Source: Eutreptiella sp. 'Long Island Sound 2002' (lineage: Eukaryota > Euglenozoa > Euglenophyceae > Eutreptiales > Eutreptiaceae). Taken from it: a stretch of 64,000 nt of DNA. The first letter of the stretch is position 1; each line of letters starts with the position of its first letter. A program made the translations under genes and the position numbers. Below the pieces are notes generated by a model. It did not search any database. It was not told the origin of the DNA and worked only from the letters and a program-made list of their open reading frames with translations. The stretch is taken from contig OZ038381.1 of NCBI GenBank assembly GCA_964036045.1, forward strand, positions 104,723,367 to 104,787,366, read 5' to 3'. Below, piece after piece: positions 23,896-34,678 of the stretch.

Positions 23896-26390
23896 AGGAC
23901 GAGCTCATCGACGCGCATGAGAAGGATCTGCGCCGAGTGCTCAGCGAGTTGGACAAGCACAACATGGTGTGTAAGCCCACCAAAGCCTCACTCTTCGTGA
24001 AGGAAGTGGAGTTTGCGGGTCACGTAGTTGGTCACGGGCAACGCCGTCCCATGCCTGGGAAGCTGGCGTCCCTGCACCACTGGGAGAAGCCCCAGACCAT
24101 CAGCGAACTCCGGTCCTTCATGGGGTTCTGCAATTACTTTTCGGGCTATGTCCGGACGTATGCAGAACTCTCGGGGCCGCTGCACAGGATGCTGCAGGTG
24201 GGGAAGTTCGATGGCCGGAAGGGGAGCAAGAAGAAGCTTGCCTGGACCCCTGAAGCCGAAGATGCGTTTAGCTGCCTGAAGGAGCGATTCCTGGGGCAGC
24301 TGGGGCTATTGCTGGTGGACCCGGACAAGGGATTCGTGCTACGGACGGACGCCTCAGACTATGCTGTAGGGGCAGTCCTCGAGCAGATCCGGGACGACGG
24401 GTCGCACGTACCCGTGGCGTTCTGGAGTCGGATCCTGGCCGAGGGCCAACGTCGAACATGGACCGCGAGGGAGAAAGAGACGTATGCCATTGTCTGTGCG
24501 CTCAGGAAGTGGTCTGGCCACATCGGATTGCAACCGGTGGTGGTTTGTACAGACCATCAGTCCTTGCAGAGCTGGCACAAGGAGCACGTCGACACCCCCT
24601 CGGGACCGGCGGCAAGGAGGGCCCGATGGCATGAGACGTTCGCCAAGTTCGACCTCAGCGTCGTATACGTCCCGGGGAAGGACAACACTGTGGCAGATTG
24701 CCTCAGTCGGTGGGCCTACCCCGCGGGTAAGGCTTGGATGGACATATCTAGCCATGGAGACGCCGAGGAGACCGAGGAGGCCAAGCGCATCATCGAGATG
24801 GAGAAGGCCATGGAGCAAGAGGGGGTCAAGTGCTTTGTGGTGATGGCAAACGGTACGGACCTGGCCAAGTTCTGGGGCGCCCGAGTCCAAGCTATTCGGG
24901 AGGAAACCCTCGAGCAGTGGATCGTGGCCCCTGTAGAGCTAGTCAGGTCGGTGCTCACAGAGGACTGGTCGGATGACTACGCGGCATCCGAGCACTGGAG
25001 CAAGTACTGGAATGCCGTGAGCGCCCCGTCGGACGACGAGTGGCCTGAGGGGTTGACCGAGGATGGGGACAAACTATTCCTCAAGGACAAGCTACTGGTC
25101 CATGAGAACCGAGTGGAGGAGCTCATTGACCACTGGCAAAACGCCCAGCTCATGCATCCTGGTCGGGACAAGATGCAGCAGGACCTGGAGTGGCGCTTCA
25201 AGTTCCCACCGGGGTACAACGCCATCCTGGACAAGTACTGCAGCGACTGCGCCGTGTGTCGGGCCACGGAGAGCCCCAACCACTCCACAGCGGGCAACCC
25301 GGTGTACACGGCTCTACCGGAGGCCCCTATGCCGTCCGTGGCCATGGATGTATTCGCCATGCCTGAGGTCACCGTGGAAGGAGAGACCTACGACTGTGTC
25401 ATCCTGGCGGTGGATAGGCACAGTGGGTATATCGTGGCAGTCCCTGGCAAGAAGTCCAAGAAGAAGGACAAGAAGGACAAGCATGGAGTGGGGCTGCAGG
25501 CCAAGACCGTCGCTAATGCCATGATCAGCCATCGGCTGACGATTTTTGATGTCCCGGCTGACATCTGCAGCAATCGAGGCAGTCAGTTTGTGGGGACGTG
25601 GTTCAAGACGATGTGCAAGCACATGGGTATTTGGCACGCCAAGACCGTGGCGTACCACAGCCGGTCGAATGGCCGAGCTGAGGTGGCCGGGCTGCAGATG
25701 TTCGAGAAGTTCTGCCAGCTGCACATCGACGAACCGGGCCGGAATTGGTATAATTCGCTGTGGAGGGTACTCCAAGCGTATCACGACCTTCCGGGACCCA
25801 CTGGACTGTCGCCCCATCGTATCCTGTTCCTACGGGATCGAGTGTCACGCACTCTCCCCTGGTTGAACCATGGCAAAGTGGCCCGGGATGCGAACGCTCT
25901 GATGGCTGAGACGGACGATACGGCGGCCAAGGTGTGCAAGGCACTTCAGGACGAGCATGACAAGAGGGCCAAGTACTTCAAGCAGGGGAAGTTCCAGAAG
26001 TATGCTCTGCAAGACACCGTGTGGGTGGAGCGGCACCACAAGGATGTCCTGTCCAGGCATCGGCAGGCGTCTTGGTATGTGCCGGGGGTAATTGTGCGGA
26101 AGGTCGGGCAGGATGTGTATGCGGTTCGTGTGGGGGATAACAAGATCCTGGACCGCGACCATACCCAGCTTCGTCCCCGAGCACCAGACCCCAGCAGACA
26201 TCCTGTCACCTTCGAGTTCACGGCCGGCGATGTGGACTCGGACGACGAGGGTGAGGACGACGACTTCACCGCTGAGAAGATGCTGGCGGACAAGCCGGAC
26301 CCGGGGACGCCTGGGGGGAGGCTTTATAAAGTCCGTTGGAAGGGATTCGCCGCATCCAGGGACTTGTGGGAACCTTCCCGAGCAGTTTTG
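23896..26390 (+). pseudogene. pol: pol, RT C-terminus, RNase H, integrase, start of chromodomain
   Basis: The RT thumb (EVEFAGHVVGHG, LRSFMGFCNYFSGYV) is followed by RNase H: LRTDASDYAVGAVLEQ with the first Asp in 24345-24356, then REKETYAIV and CTDHQSLQSW, which supply the Glu and second Asp. Integrase follows, with an HHCC-like zinc region (KYCSDCAVC) and the core. In the core the first Asp is in VAMDVFAMP (codon 25347-25349) and Glu is in NGRAEVAGL (25680-25682). The middle catalytic position reads SNRGSQF, so Asn (AAT at 25572) replaces the usual Asp of SDRGSQF. A chromodomain begins with RLYKVRWKGFAASRDLWEP. An extra T near 26385 shifts the last part out of frame. The Asn change alone should abolish strand transfer. 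Confidence 0.92.
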
Positions 26391-26494
26391 TGCCGAGGTA
26401 TCCTATGGTCTGGATGGACTATCTAAGGAGGAAGAACATCTCCTTGGATGTCAAGGACGTGTTGGTCCATTTGGTGGCTGCTGTAGCACCGTAA
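26391..26494 (+). pseudogene. pol: pol, C-terminal tail after chromodomain frameshift
   Basis: In the frame reached by dropping one T of GTTTTG near 26385, the sequence continues VPRYPMVWMDYLRRKNISLD and ends with TAA at 26492-26494. This tail follows naturally from the chromodomain WEP motif, so I treat it as the genuine Pol C-terminus. Its TAA stop also argues that the organism uses TAA as a normal stop. Confidence 0.7.
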
Positions 26495-26876
26495 TGGATC
26501 GCCCTTGGCATTTTTGTTTGTTCTTGTGCATGGGATACGGGTGAGGGCGTTCATACGGGGATTTTTGGGCCCAGATTGGCCATATACCCCCTTCACTCGA
26601 TCTCCACGTATATATTTCATCGTGGTATACGTATTTAGATCGATGGACGACGTTTCTCTATCTTTGATCCCCTTGATCCATGTTGTAGATCAAGAGGAGA
26701 CCGGATATGGCGTAGGGCACCGATTATCAGTGTCCTCACCCCTCCCTTGGGGCGTGGGGGACGCCTACGACGTGTGTGGGGCCTCCATGTGTCCTTGGGA
26801 CATGGAGGGGGGGGTTGGAGCCCATTGGGGGCCTCCCGTCCTCTCTTCAATGACTTCCGAGCGGTAACAACGCTCT
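26495..26876 (+). other. 3' untranslated region of the chromovirus
   Basis: No coding signal here. It lies between the Pol stop and the polypurine tract, as expected for the 3' leader of an LTR element. Confidence 0.6.
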
Positions 26877-26887
26877 GAGAAGGGGGG
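26877..26887 (+). promoter_or_regulatory. Polypurine tract
   Basis: GAGAAGGGGGG directly precedes the TGAAG start of the 3' LTR. It is the expected plus-strand primer for reverse transcription. Confidence 0.9.
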
Positions 26888-29234
26888 TGAAGCCAGTTCG
26901 GACCCCCGTGGCCATCTTTGGGTCACTTGGGGTGTGTATCTATGTGCCGGCAAGCCGCCATTGGCTGATATCATACTCTCTCATCCACCTGACCTAACCC
27001 GATGTGATAGTGTGATAGGTTTGGCCATTCCGGCTATGAGCGGCCATATTCAGTACTGAGGCGCCGCCAGCGGAGATCTATATATCAGAATATCAAGAAT
27101 CAACAGGGCTTTTTTATCATAATGTTTCCGTAATTTTTCAGTCTTCCGTTCTGATGGTCAATGTATCGGCGACTGTCAGTTGGCTCGCGATTTTGCGGTA
27201 ACCGAATGGTTAATTGTTTTTTACAGATTTTTTGGCGGAAACCCCGATTAAGGGTCAGATTTCATCAGTAAAGGGTTCGTTGCTTCCGCAATTTTCATAT
27301 TATATACTCGCAAAATTAATCCGATTTTTTCAGACTTTCAGAATCGGATTTTCGACTTCGACATCGCCGCACTTGATATGACGAATCTCCAGTGGTCCGA
27401 CACTTTTCCCCGATCACGAATCAGCCTTCCTTTTGTTATGCCCTTCATTTGTCTTGGAGATATAGTCGAAACGAAAGTGATTCGTGAGACCACTTTGAAA
27501 GGTCATATCTCCGGCTCACGACGAGGTATAACAATTTCGAGGATTTGGGATGGAACTGCCTTGGTCTCAACTTAATTTAGGAAGCATCAAACGCATTTGG
27601 TGTGTACACATGCCCGGTATGGCAAGGGATAAGAGTCAAGAGGGTAGAAAGTGATATATAACTCTTGGACCGTGCAACGGAATATTTTATTGCGACTTTC
27701 GAGTGTACCGCATGAGTGTTGGGCTTGCATAGCAACTTTTCTTTGGGTTCCTACGTATTTTTGACGTGAAGTTATGTCCATGGAGGAGCATGGCATATCA
27801 TGGTGGGAGCCACTTTTGAGGGTATGTGTTATATGCATGGTTTATGTCTTGATATGCTCACGCCCATGTTATATATCTTCGTGTGGCCGAAGAGATGGGG
27901 AACCACACGTGACAATGGCCTTGCCCATGTCCCAATTGTGGGATTCAAAGCGCTAGACTAAGTCTACCGCGTATGTATTGCTCATGGTATGTTTGGCAGA
28001 GAGATCCATGAGTGCACTCCCATTTTCATGGGGCATGTAGATATGAGTGGCGAAGGTATCTCCATGCGCCTGATTGGGGATCCAAGTGGGGGAATTGTTC
28101 GCAAATGGTTCCAATCATTTGTGTATTGAACCATGAGCGGATATCATGGGTGAGCATAGAGATATACTATCATGACAACTTTGTATTTGGACATATTTTC
28201 ATGTTTTTGACCTCAATTTTTGCTCATTTTTGCGTTTTGTGTACTCACCTGGTCGGCAAACAGCAAGAAGCCGATGGGGAGTTGAACCATGGTATGTTGT
28301 TCATATGTTGGCATATGCTTCGGAGTTGAACACCACCATACGCCGGATCGCGTACTCCATTTGGCTTGGCGCACAAAGGATTACAAGATTTGGTCTCAAG
28401 ATCATGGGCTGACTTGGACAGTGCGTGGCGCCCATATCTGAAGGGGTTTCGAGAGTAAGGTGGGGATGTACATGGGCATTGATCTTTGGTCTCTATCCTC
28501 CATGAATACTAGACTTCCATTCCATGCATGCTTTGAGCCTTCGGATAAGTGGTAACTTCAATTTTGAGCATATATTTTATATATGGCCAATATGGTGTGA
28601 ATTGGCAGTTTTTTGGCATGTTATGAGTTCAAACTCATGGGGCATATCTCTAAGCCCATTCAACTCCAAGTCCAACCAAGGTTCTGTCAGGGTAGGGCAT
28701 GGTCCCGAGTGCCACTCTAGGCCATGACACGCCACCTCCCCTATTCGGCTAGGATTTAGAAGCTTGGGAGTGAACACATTTTTGGGGTTTGTGTATTGAC
28801 TTGTGACACATGGCATTCAGCCATCTCATTTGACCTGGTTCAGGGCAATATGTTGCCGAGTCAAGGGAAGGTCTTGAGTCCAGGGAGTGAGGGGTATATG
28901 GCCGTGAATGTGTAGGTTTACCTCTTTCCCCAACTTTGCTTTATTTGTGTTCATATGCCAATTTCAGGGCTTTCTTCCTTGGTGCAATTCTTGTACATGC
29001 CCGCCATCGTGAGACCATCGATGTGCTGAACGGAAGCCCGCAGTGTGAATTCAGTTATTGCTGTATTTGTGGGATCTGGTTGCTGTCCAGGGTTGAAGGA
29101 GGATTTTATTTTCTATATTTTTGGATTTTGGACCCTGGATTTTGAGGAATGCAAGCATTGATCAGGAGCAAGTCAGCAGGGATTACAGGCGGAAGGCGCA
29201 CAGCGGCGGCCGGTCCTGGTAGGGACCTTCTTTA
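26888..29234 (+). repeat. 3' long terminal repeat
   Basis: Same length (2,347 bp) and same ends as the 5' LTR, with scattered substitutions. The flanking host sequence resumes with GGGG at 29235. Confidence 0.95.
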
Positions 29235-29238
29235 GGGG
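29235..29238. other. Target site duplication GGGG, right copy
   Basis: Matches 16113-16116. Using only one copy, the minus-strand codon ending at 29235 is followed by the codon starting at 16112, in phase. Confidence 0.7.
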
Positions 29239-29734
29239 GTCGGGGGGTCCCCGGTAGCCTGCCGTGCTTCCGCAGCTTTGGCTTTTGCCGTGGCCCTGTG
29301 GATGAGGTCGGCGGGGAGGGGGGGGTTGGAGGATGCGCCGGAGGACGTCGATGAGGCTGAGGACGAGGAGGAAGTGGTGGTTTTGGGGGACGCGGGTTGC
29401 GCTGTGATGCGGGGAGTCGCGGGTTTGTGGGGGACGGCCTCTGCTGCGACCACGGCGGGGAGGATGGAGGGCATGTCCTCGGCTGTAGGTTGGGGGTGGG
29501 CAGCCGGGGGGGCCCGGCCGTGACCTGGCGGCCCGGCGGGCCGATCTGGTCGGCAGCGTTGGGGGACGGAGGTGTGTGGCTGCGGTCTTCTCCTTCTGGG
29601 GTTGGCTGGGCCGGGGTCCTGCAATGTGTGAGGTTGTGTGGGTCGGCGTCCGCGGGGGGGAACAGTTTGCGTGGGCTGCATTCGGGGGCCGGGGGCGGTC
29701 CGGCCTGGGTTTTCTGGGGTGTGCGCAGCCCTAC
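29235..29734 (-). pseudogene. Pro/Ala/Ser-rich retroelement-like ORF, 5' portion
   Basis: On the minus strand an open frame runs from the transposon edge (29734) to the LTR edge, with an ATG at 29681. It reads as Pro- and Ala-rich, with EDMPSILPAVVAAEAVPHKP, then a Ser tract, then LPADLIHRATAKAKAAEARQ. It joins in frame to the ORF at 16112 once the LTR element is removed. The combined protein is a low-complexity, probably RNA-binding or structural protein of a retroelement, but the family is unproven. Its 5' side is cut by the terminal inverted repeat of the DNA transposon, and I could not show which frame continues beyond 38511. Confidence 0.6.
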
Positions 29735-29755
29735 GTGCTCATTTGGATCAGGTAC
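29735..29755 (+). repeat. Left terminal inverted repeat
   Basis: Twenty-one bases, the exact reverse complement of 38491-38511. GGTT/AACC-type motifs follow within 100 bp. Confidence 0.95.
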
Positions 29756-30195
29756 TCCACACAGTGGTTTTACCCGGTTTAACCCGGTTGAACTCCGAAG
29801 GGGCGCGTTTGAACCGCTGAACCGTTGTCGAACCGCGGTTGAACCACCGCCAGCGCTGGCGGCGGCAGCTGCGCCAGCGGCGCGCGCTTTTCTGAACAAA
29901 ATATTTGCATAACCACCTGAATCTGACGCTTGACAAACCCCTTTTAAAAAATGTCCCACCACTGGCTGCAAGTGGTGAACGACCACTACAGCGGGTGGGG
30001 GGACCAACAGCTGGTGGACGACTTGTTCACCTTTTTTTGCACAAACGGCACGACAAAACGCCTATGGAAACAACTTGCTGACCGAATTGGTAACACACAG
30101 AGGGCTTGCAAACAGACAAAAAGGGCTACAAAAAAAGCTTTCACAGGATCTGACGCTGTGCGCCTCATTTTGGACCTTGGGATGCCGAAGCGAAG

Positions 30196-30494
30196 GTATG
30201 TGGCATAATGCACACATGCCTACAAGTGGTTCAACGTGGTTCAACGGTGCGGTTGAACCCTTATCACAAATGAACAATTGTGCTTGTGCTTCATGACAAC
30301 GTGTGCACGGCAAAATAATTGCTTAATGCTGCCCAAAGCATGAAAATATGCGTTGCAACGCGTTGCCCGCGTCACAAATGTGAATACTTTGTGGTTTGTA
30401 CCATTGGACGCTTTTTGGTGCCATGACGGCAACCCATTCAACCGCAGGTTCGACCGCGCACTTTATCCGGATTTCTCGGTTCAACCGTCCCTAG
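30196..30494 (+). other. Intron in the transposase gene, with GGTTSAACC motifs
   Basis: GTATGT donor and CCCTAG acceptor. Splicing keeps the frame (AG|G codon split). It contains GGTTGAACC at 30251, GGTTCAACC at 30478 and near copies (GGTTCAACG) around 30228 and 30237. Confidence 0.75.
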
Positions 30495-31805
30495 GTACAA
30501 GAAGCTTATTTCGTGGGCCGATGCCAAAGAGAAGCAAACCCGTGCAAGCACCGTGCCATGGACACATTGCTTTCCGTCGTATGCAACGATGGATAAAGCT
30601 TGGTCCACGTTAAGTGAGAGACAAGTACTAAAAACGACCATAAAGGATGGAAGAGTCGGGGTTCGTTGGGATGTGGATGATTGGATACAATATATAGGTG
30701 ATCAAAGGGATGTGCTAGAAGAAATGCACTTCCCAAGATTTGGGGATATTCACCCCTATGTACTTATAGTGTGTGGTGATGGGCTTCCATGTGGAGCAAG
30801 GTCATGGTGCCAAATTGCATGTCGTTTTGCAAACCACATGCAAAAAGCACAACCCTTGCTCTACAATTGGACCCTTGACCTTGCTCTGGTAAGTGAGCAT
30901 GAAATGGATCTTGTGCGTGTCCTCTTTGGAGAGACACTAAAAAAATACAACAAATTATGGACGGTGGCTACATGTTGCTCCGAAGGGTTTTGGGTGCGAA
31001 CGGTTGTCATTATTGGAGGCGATAGCCCTTGGCTTCGTCATATACTTGGTCTATCAACATTTTATGAAATTGGTTCAATTTATTCTTTTGCGACATGGTC
31101 TAGGGAGAGAGAAAGATGGGTAGGGTGTGAATGCCGACGAAGTACAAGACGTGAAGCAAAATTTCTAAAGTATAGGAAACAAGGAGTTAGTTGTGTTGGT
31201 GCAAAAGGGTGCATCGAAAGTCCACTATTGAAAGTGGATGACCGTATAGGGTGTGTCATCATGTGTGTTGTTCATCTTGTGATACGCTGTGGTGAATACT
31301 TAACAACGTTTGTGCGCACACGAGCCACAATGTTGACGGTACCACAACGATTCAAGGTTCAAAGCCTCCTAAAGGACGCTAGGACCAATTCTTCTTTGAA
31401 AGGCCGGTCCTTCCCCGATGGGGAAGAGAGATGGCACTTGTTTGCCAATTGGTTGCCCATTGCAAAGAGTTTCCGTCTAACACCACATATCACCACTACC
31501 ACTGTGGACATGGGGAAATTGCTAACCGCTATCTATGGGTGGACATATGATCCATTCGTCCAAGGGTGTGCACAAATTGCAAAGAGGTTTCAAAACACTA
31601 TATGTCCCCATAAACGATCACCCTACTTGCTTTGGCTCCGCAACGAGGGGGCCATCGTATTGGGTATTTTACAACCTTTGGGGGGGGCATATTTTGTGGC
31701 GACATTGTTGAGTCGCTTAACTATGTCTTTCAAAACAACTTTCTAACGACAAGTTCCCGGGCTGGTGGTCGTAAGGCTACCAAGGAGGAAAAGGATGAGG
31801 CAATG

Positions 31806-31809
31806 CTCC
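31806..31809. other. Target site duplication CTCC, left copy
   Basis: CTCC before the left LTR equals CTCC at 34476-34479 after the right LTR. Taking one copy restores the transposase frame. Confidence 0.85.
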
Positions 31810-32708
31810 TGAAGGATATTTGGGGGGAGGGGGCGACCTCGAAGCTTCCCTTCGGCATGCACACCTCAAACCCCCAAACCCATGAAGGCGAAGTCTTCCA
31901 CTTGCATTCACGATTGTCCAAAGGATTCTGTGATCCTTGCCTCGGCCATGACACAATCTGGCGTCCTGGACAAGGAGATGAAGGTATATGTAGACAAAGA
32001 AAATATGTAGACAAGTAATATGTACAAGTAACAATCCTATACTATAAAATAGCATAAAAAAGAAGACGAAATGAAGGCGACGGCGTCGCCGCCATCAGAA
32101 AATCTGACGGCTACGAGGCGTCGCCATCAGGATCTCCACTGAGATCCTGCCCAAACTGGGCCAACCAGTGGTTTTTGGGCGAAAAACAATGAAATAAAGT
32201 GATTTTTGAGCCAAAAACGCTCATTTCACGCGTCTCCCCCGAACGCGTCGCGTAGCCGACACGACGCGTTTCTGTACCAATTCAACCTACATATGAAAAG
32301 GCCCACTGTTGGGCTACGCCATAGGCGTCTGGGCGATTCCTGGAATCGCCTCAGCACTTTTTGAAAAATGCGTGAACGCGCTACTTTTCGCAAAAATGGA
32401 CCTTCGCGGAACGCCGCAAAAAAGGTCACGCTATAATCTTTTAGTTCTAAAAACGATAAAACAATCATAAAATTGCCTAAAATCTTTAGAAATCGAGGAA
32501 TAAATCCTCGTTCTGGAGCTGCGTCGCGCAGGCGACGACTGTCGTCGCCAGCCCAAAAAGACGTAAAATGTCGATTTCTGGGGTATTTTACAGAAATCCC
32601 ACAGAAATCAGGATGCCGTAGCATCCACAGGAAAATTCCTGATCTGGCCTGGCGAAGAGCGCCACAGGCTGGGCAGCGGGTATGGGTGAAGCACCCCATA
32701 CCGCTTCA
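31810..32708 (-). repeat. 899 bp LTR of the nested element, left copy
   Basis: Direct repeat of 33577-34475, TG...CA ended. A 157-codon minus-strand frame at 32226-32699 is kept in both copies, but it has no recognised motif. Confidence 0.9.
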
Positions 32709-32719
32709 ACCCCCTCCTT
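32709..32719 (-). promoter_or_regulatory. Putative polypurine tract of the nested element
   Basis: On the minus strand AAGGAGGGGGT abuts the TGAAGCGG start of an LTR copy, as expected for the second-strand primer. Confidence 0.6.
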
Positions 32720-33077
32720 AGAAGCCTTGCCTATATCCAAAGGAAGGCAAGGCCAAGGAGGCGCTCTGACCCCTGCACTGAACTGGTTTCACACTGATGC
32801 AGCAGGACAGTGGGGGGGGGGGGCTTTGTGGTAAAAAAAATTCATGCCACTTACATGTAAAATTTTTTTTTTTTTTTTTTTTGATCTTGATATATTCATA
32901 GGGCAATTGCCCCTCAGGCGACCACACTGGTCCCTGGCACTCCTCGTAGCCTGTAGTTACATGAACAGAGGCGCTGCAGGGCCTTCCGCCCTGACTGATG
33001 GCGCTTAGGTGCACATATGGGCCCTTTTTCTCCATGGGCATGGTAAATCAATAATTCAATAAATTCAGAAAAAATTA

Positions 33078-33297
33078 TTTAGGGTCAAACCCAAGGCAAC
33101 GACTTCCTCGCGCCTGAATTTAGGGCCATTTCCTGCCCAAGGCAACCCGTGCCAGTTTAGGGTCGATTCCCAACCCAAGGTGACGAATTAACGCACCTAA
33201 TTTGGGGGATTTAGGGTCATTTCCTACCCAAGGCGCCCCACGCCTATTTAGGGTGGGACCGAATCAACCAACCCAAGGCGACGAATTAACGCGCCTT
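33078..33297. repeat. Imperfect tandem repeat with TTTAGGG and CCCAAGGC blocks
   Basis: Five units of about 37-47 bp each contain TTTAGGG(T/C) followed by (C)CCAAGG(C/T). They also share GACGAATTAACGC. The spacing rules out a telomeric array. Confidence 0.75.
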
Positions 33298-33576
33298 CTT
33301 GTGCACTTCGCAGACGTCGTCGTCGTCGCTGTGGTCGTCGCCCAGCTGCGTCGGGCTGGACTTGGGGGCTCCATAGGGTCCATGGGGAAGCCATGGTCTT
33401 ATCCATCGTCGGAGTCAAGGAATTCCTCCTTCATCGCGTTGATGCCCTGGACCTTAGCTCCTGCAGTTTCCCAGCGAACAGCGATCAGCGATCCGCGTAC
33501 TCCTGCAGTCTGGGCGTCGTCGCCGTCCGCAGGCCGTCACACGCCCTTGGTGGCCTTGGCGTCGGCAGAATCCTTT

Positions 33577-34475
33577 TGAAGGATATTTGGGGGGAGGGGG
33601 CAACCTCGAAGCTTCCCTTCGGCATGCACACCTCAAACCCCCAAACCCATGAAGGCGAAGTCTTCCACTTGCATTCACGATTGTCCAAAGGATTCTGTCA
33701 TCCTTGCCTCGGCCATGACACAATCTGGCGTCCTGGACAAGGAGATGAAGGTATATGTAGACAAAGAAAATATGTAGACAAGTAATATGTACAAGTAACA
33801 ATCCTATACTATAAAATAGCATAAAAAAGGAGACGAAATGAAGGCGACGGCGTCGCCGCCATCAGAAAATCTGACGGCTACGAGGCGTCGCCATCAGGAT
33901 CTCCACTGAGATCCTGCCCAAACTGGGCCAACCAGTGGTTTTTGGGCGAAGAACAATGAGATAAGGTGATTTTTGAGCCAAAAACGCTCATTTCACGCGT
34001 CTCCCCCCAACGCGTCGCGTAGCCGACACGACGCGTTTCTGTACCAATTCAACCTACATATGAAAAGGCCCACTGTTGGGCTACGCCATAGGCGTCTGGG
34101 CGATTCCTGGAATCGCCTCAGCATTTTTTGAAAAATGCGTGAACGCGCTACTTTTCGCAAAAATGGACCTTCGCGGAACGCCGCGAAAAAGGTCACGCTA
34201 TAATCTTTTAGTTCTAAAAACGATAAAACAATCATAAAATTGCCTAAAATCTTTAGAAATCGAGGAATAAATCCTCGTTCTGGAGCTGCGTCGCGCAGGC
34301 GACGACTGTCGTCGCCAGCCCAAAAAGACGTAAAATGTCGATTTCTGGGGTATTTTACAGAAATCCCACAGAAATCAGGATGCCGTAGCATCCACAGGAA
34401 AATTCCTGATCTGGCCTGGCGAAGAGCGCCACAGGCTGGGCAGCGGGTATGGGTGAAGCACCCCATACCGCTTCA
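33577..34475 (-). repeat. 899 bp LTR of the nested element, right copy
   Basis: Matches the left LTR end to end. CTCC follows at 34476. Confidence 0.9.
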
Positions 34476-34479
34476 CTCC
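34476..34479. other. Target site duplication CTCC, right copy
   Basis: Pairs with 31806-31809. Confidence 0.85.
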
Positions 34480-34526
34480 GACATGCGCACGAGCGCACCT
34501 ATCTCTATAGGGAGATGCCTCGATGA
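34480..34526 (+). pseudogene. C-terminal end of the transposase-like gene
   Basis: With the nested element and one CTCC removed, codon 31809/34480-34481 reads CGA. The frame continues RHAHERTYLYREMPR and stops with TGA at 34524. The short in-phase continuation shows that the gene was intact across this point before insertion. Confidence 0.65.
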
Positions 34527-34592
34527 GACGGGCAGCGGCAACGGGAAGATGAGCACGTAGTGCACGCTCAATCAGAAGTTGGCAACTAGGAG

Positions 34593-34678
34593 GTGTGTGT
34601 GTGGCTCAACCGTGGTTCAGGAGGTTCACCCGTGCGGTTGAACCGGCTTCCCCACGGTTTCACCCCTGCTTCTCTCAG
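34593..34678 (+). other. Putative 86 bp intron with GGTTGAACC motif
   Basis: AG|GTGTGT donor and CTTCTCTCAG acceptor enclose GGCTCAACCGTGG, GGTTGAACC (34636) and ACGGTTTCAC. It lies upstream of the first in-frame ATG (34692) of the next gene, so it would be a 5' UTR intron. It resembles the introns at 35469 and 36486. Confidence 0.5.

Larger units (their letters stand above)
16117..29234 (+). mobile_element. Ty3/gypsy chromovirus LTR retrotransposon, 13,118 bp
   Basis: Complete in structure. It has a 2,347 bp 5' LTR, a tRNA-iMet primer site, gag, a pol with protease, RT, RNase H and integrase in Ty3/gypsy order, a C-terminal chromodomain, a polypurine tract and a 2,347 bp 3' LTR. The LTR ends are TGAAG...CTTTA, so the right end departs from the usual CA. 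Over the first 300 bases the LTRs differ at about eight positions (roughly 3%). The copy carries at least four in-frame stops and several frameshifts in gag-pol, so it is not autonomous as read. It interrupts a minus-strand ORF. Such elements replicate through a cytoplasmic capsid and insert via the integrase, often steered to heterochromatin by the chromodomain. Confidence 0.95.
29951..31809 (+). pseudogene. Transposase-like gene, exons 1 and 2 (interrupted)
   Basis: Exon 1 (29951-30195) starts with ATG and encodes a small basic N-terminal domain (KQLADRIGNTQRACKQTKRA) that may bind DNA. The intron 30196-30494 (GTATGT...CTAG) joins it in phase to exon 2, giving KRRYKKLISWADAKEKQTRA. Exon 2 carries conserved-looking blocks: VLIVCGDGLPCGARSWCQ, LDLALVSEHEMDLVRVLFGE, VVIIGGDSPWLRHILGLS, and RIGCVIMCVVHLVIRCGEYL. 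The spaced Asp residues in GDG and GDS suggest a DDE-type transposase, but I cannot name the family. The G run at 31647-31651 carries a frameshift, after which RIGYFTTFGGGIFCGDIVES continues in the next frame. A nested LTR element inserts after 31809, and the final 15 codons are at 34480-34526. Confidence 0.7.
32709..33576 (-). other. Internal region of the nested LTR element
   Basis: Contains a run of about ten G near 32811, a T run of about 22 near 32861, the TTTAGGG-containing repeats at 33078-33297 and scraps of minus-strand coding-like sequence from 33300 to 33576. No intact gene. Confidence 0.7.
31810..34475 (-). mobile_element. Non-autonomous LTR retroelement nested in the transposase gene
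   Basis: Two 899 bp direct repeats with TGAAGG...GCTTCA ends flank an 868 bp internal region with no reverse transcriptase. I counted about nine mismatches between the repeats (around 1%), so insertion is recent relative to the 13 kb chromovirus if rates are equal. On the minus strand the sequence before one LTR is AAGGAGGGGGT, a good polypurine tract, which sets the orientation. I found no recognisable primer-binding site. Internal minus-strand sequence has short coding-like scraps (LFAGKLQELRSRAST) but no intact Gag. This fits a LARD/TRIM-like element mobilised in trans. Confidence 0.85.

Noticed and set aside
32226-32699. 157-codon frame in the 899 bp LTR, kept in both copies
   Set aside because: The copies are about 99% identical overall, so conservation is uninformative, and no motif is recognisable.
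33078-33297. TTTAGGG telomere-like repeats
   Set aside because: The motif recurs only every 37-47 bp within a larger degenerate unit inside an LTR element, not as a contiguous telomeric array.
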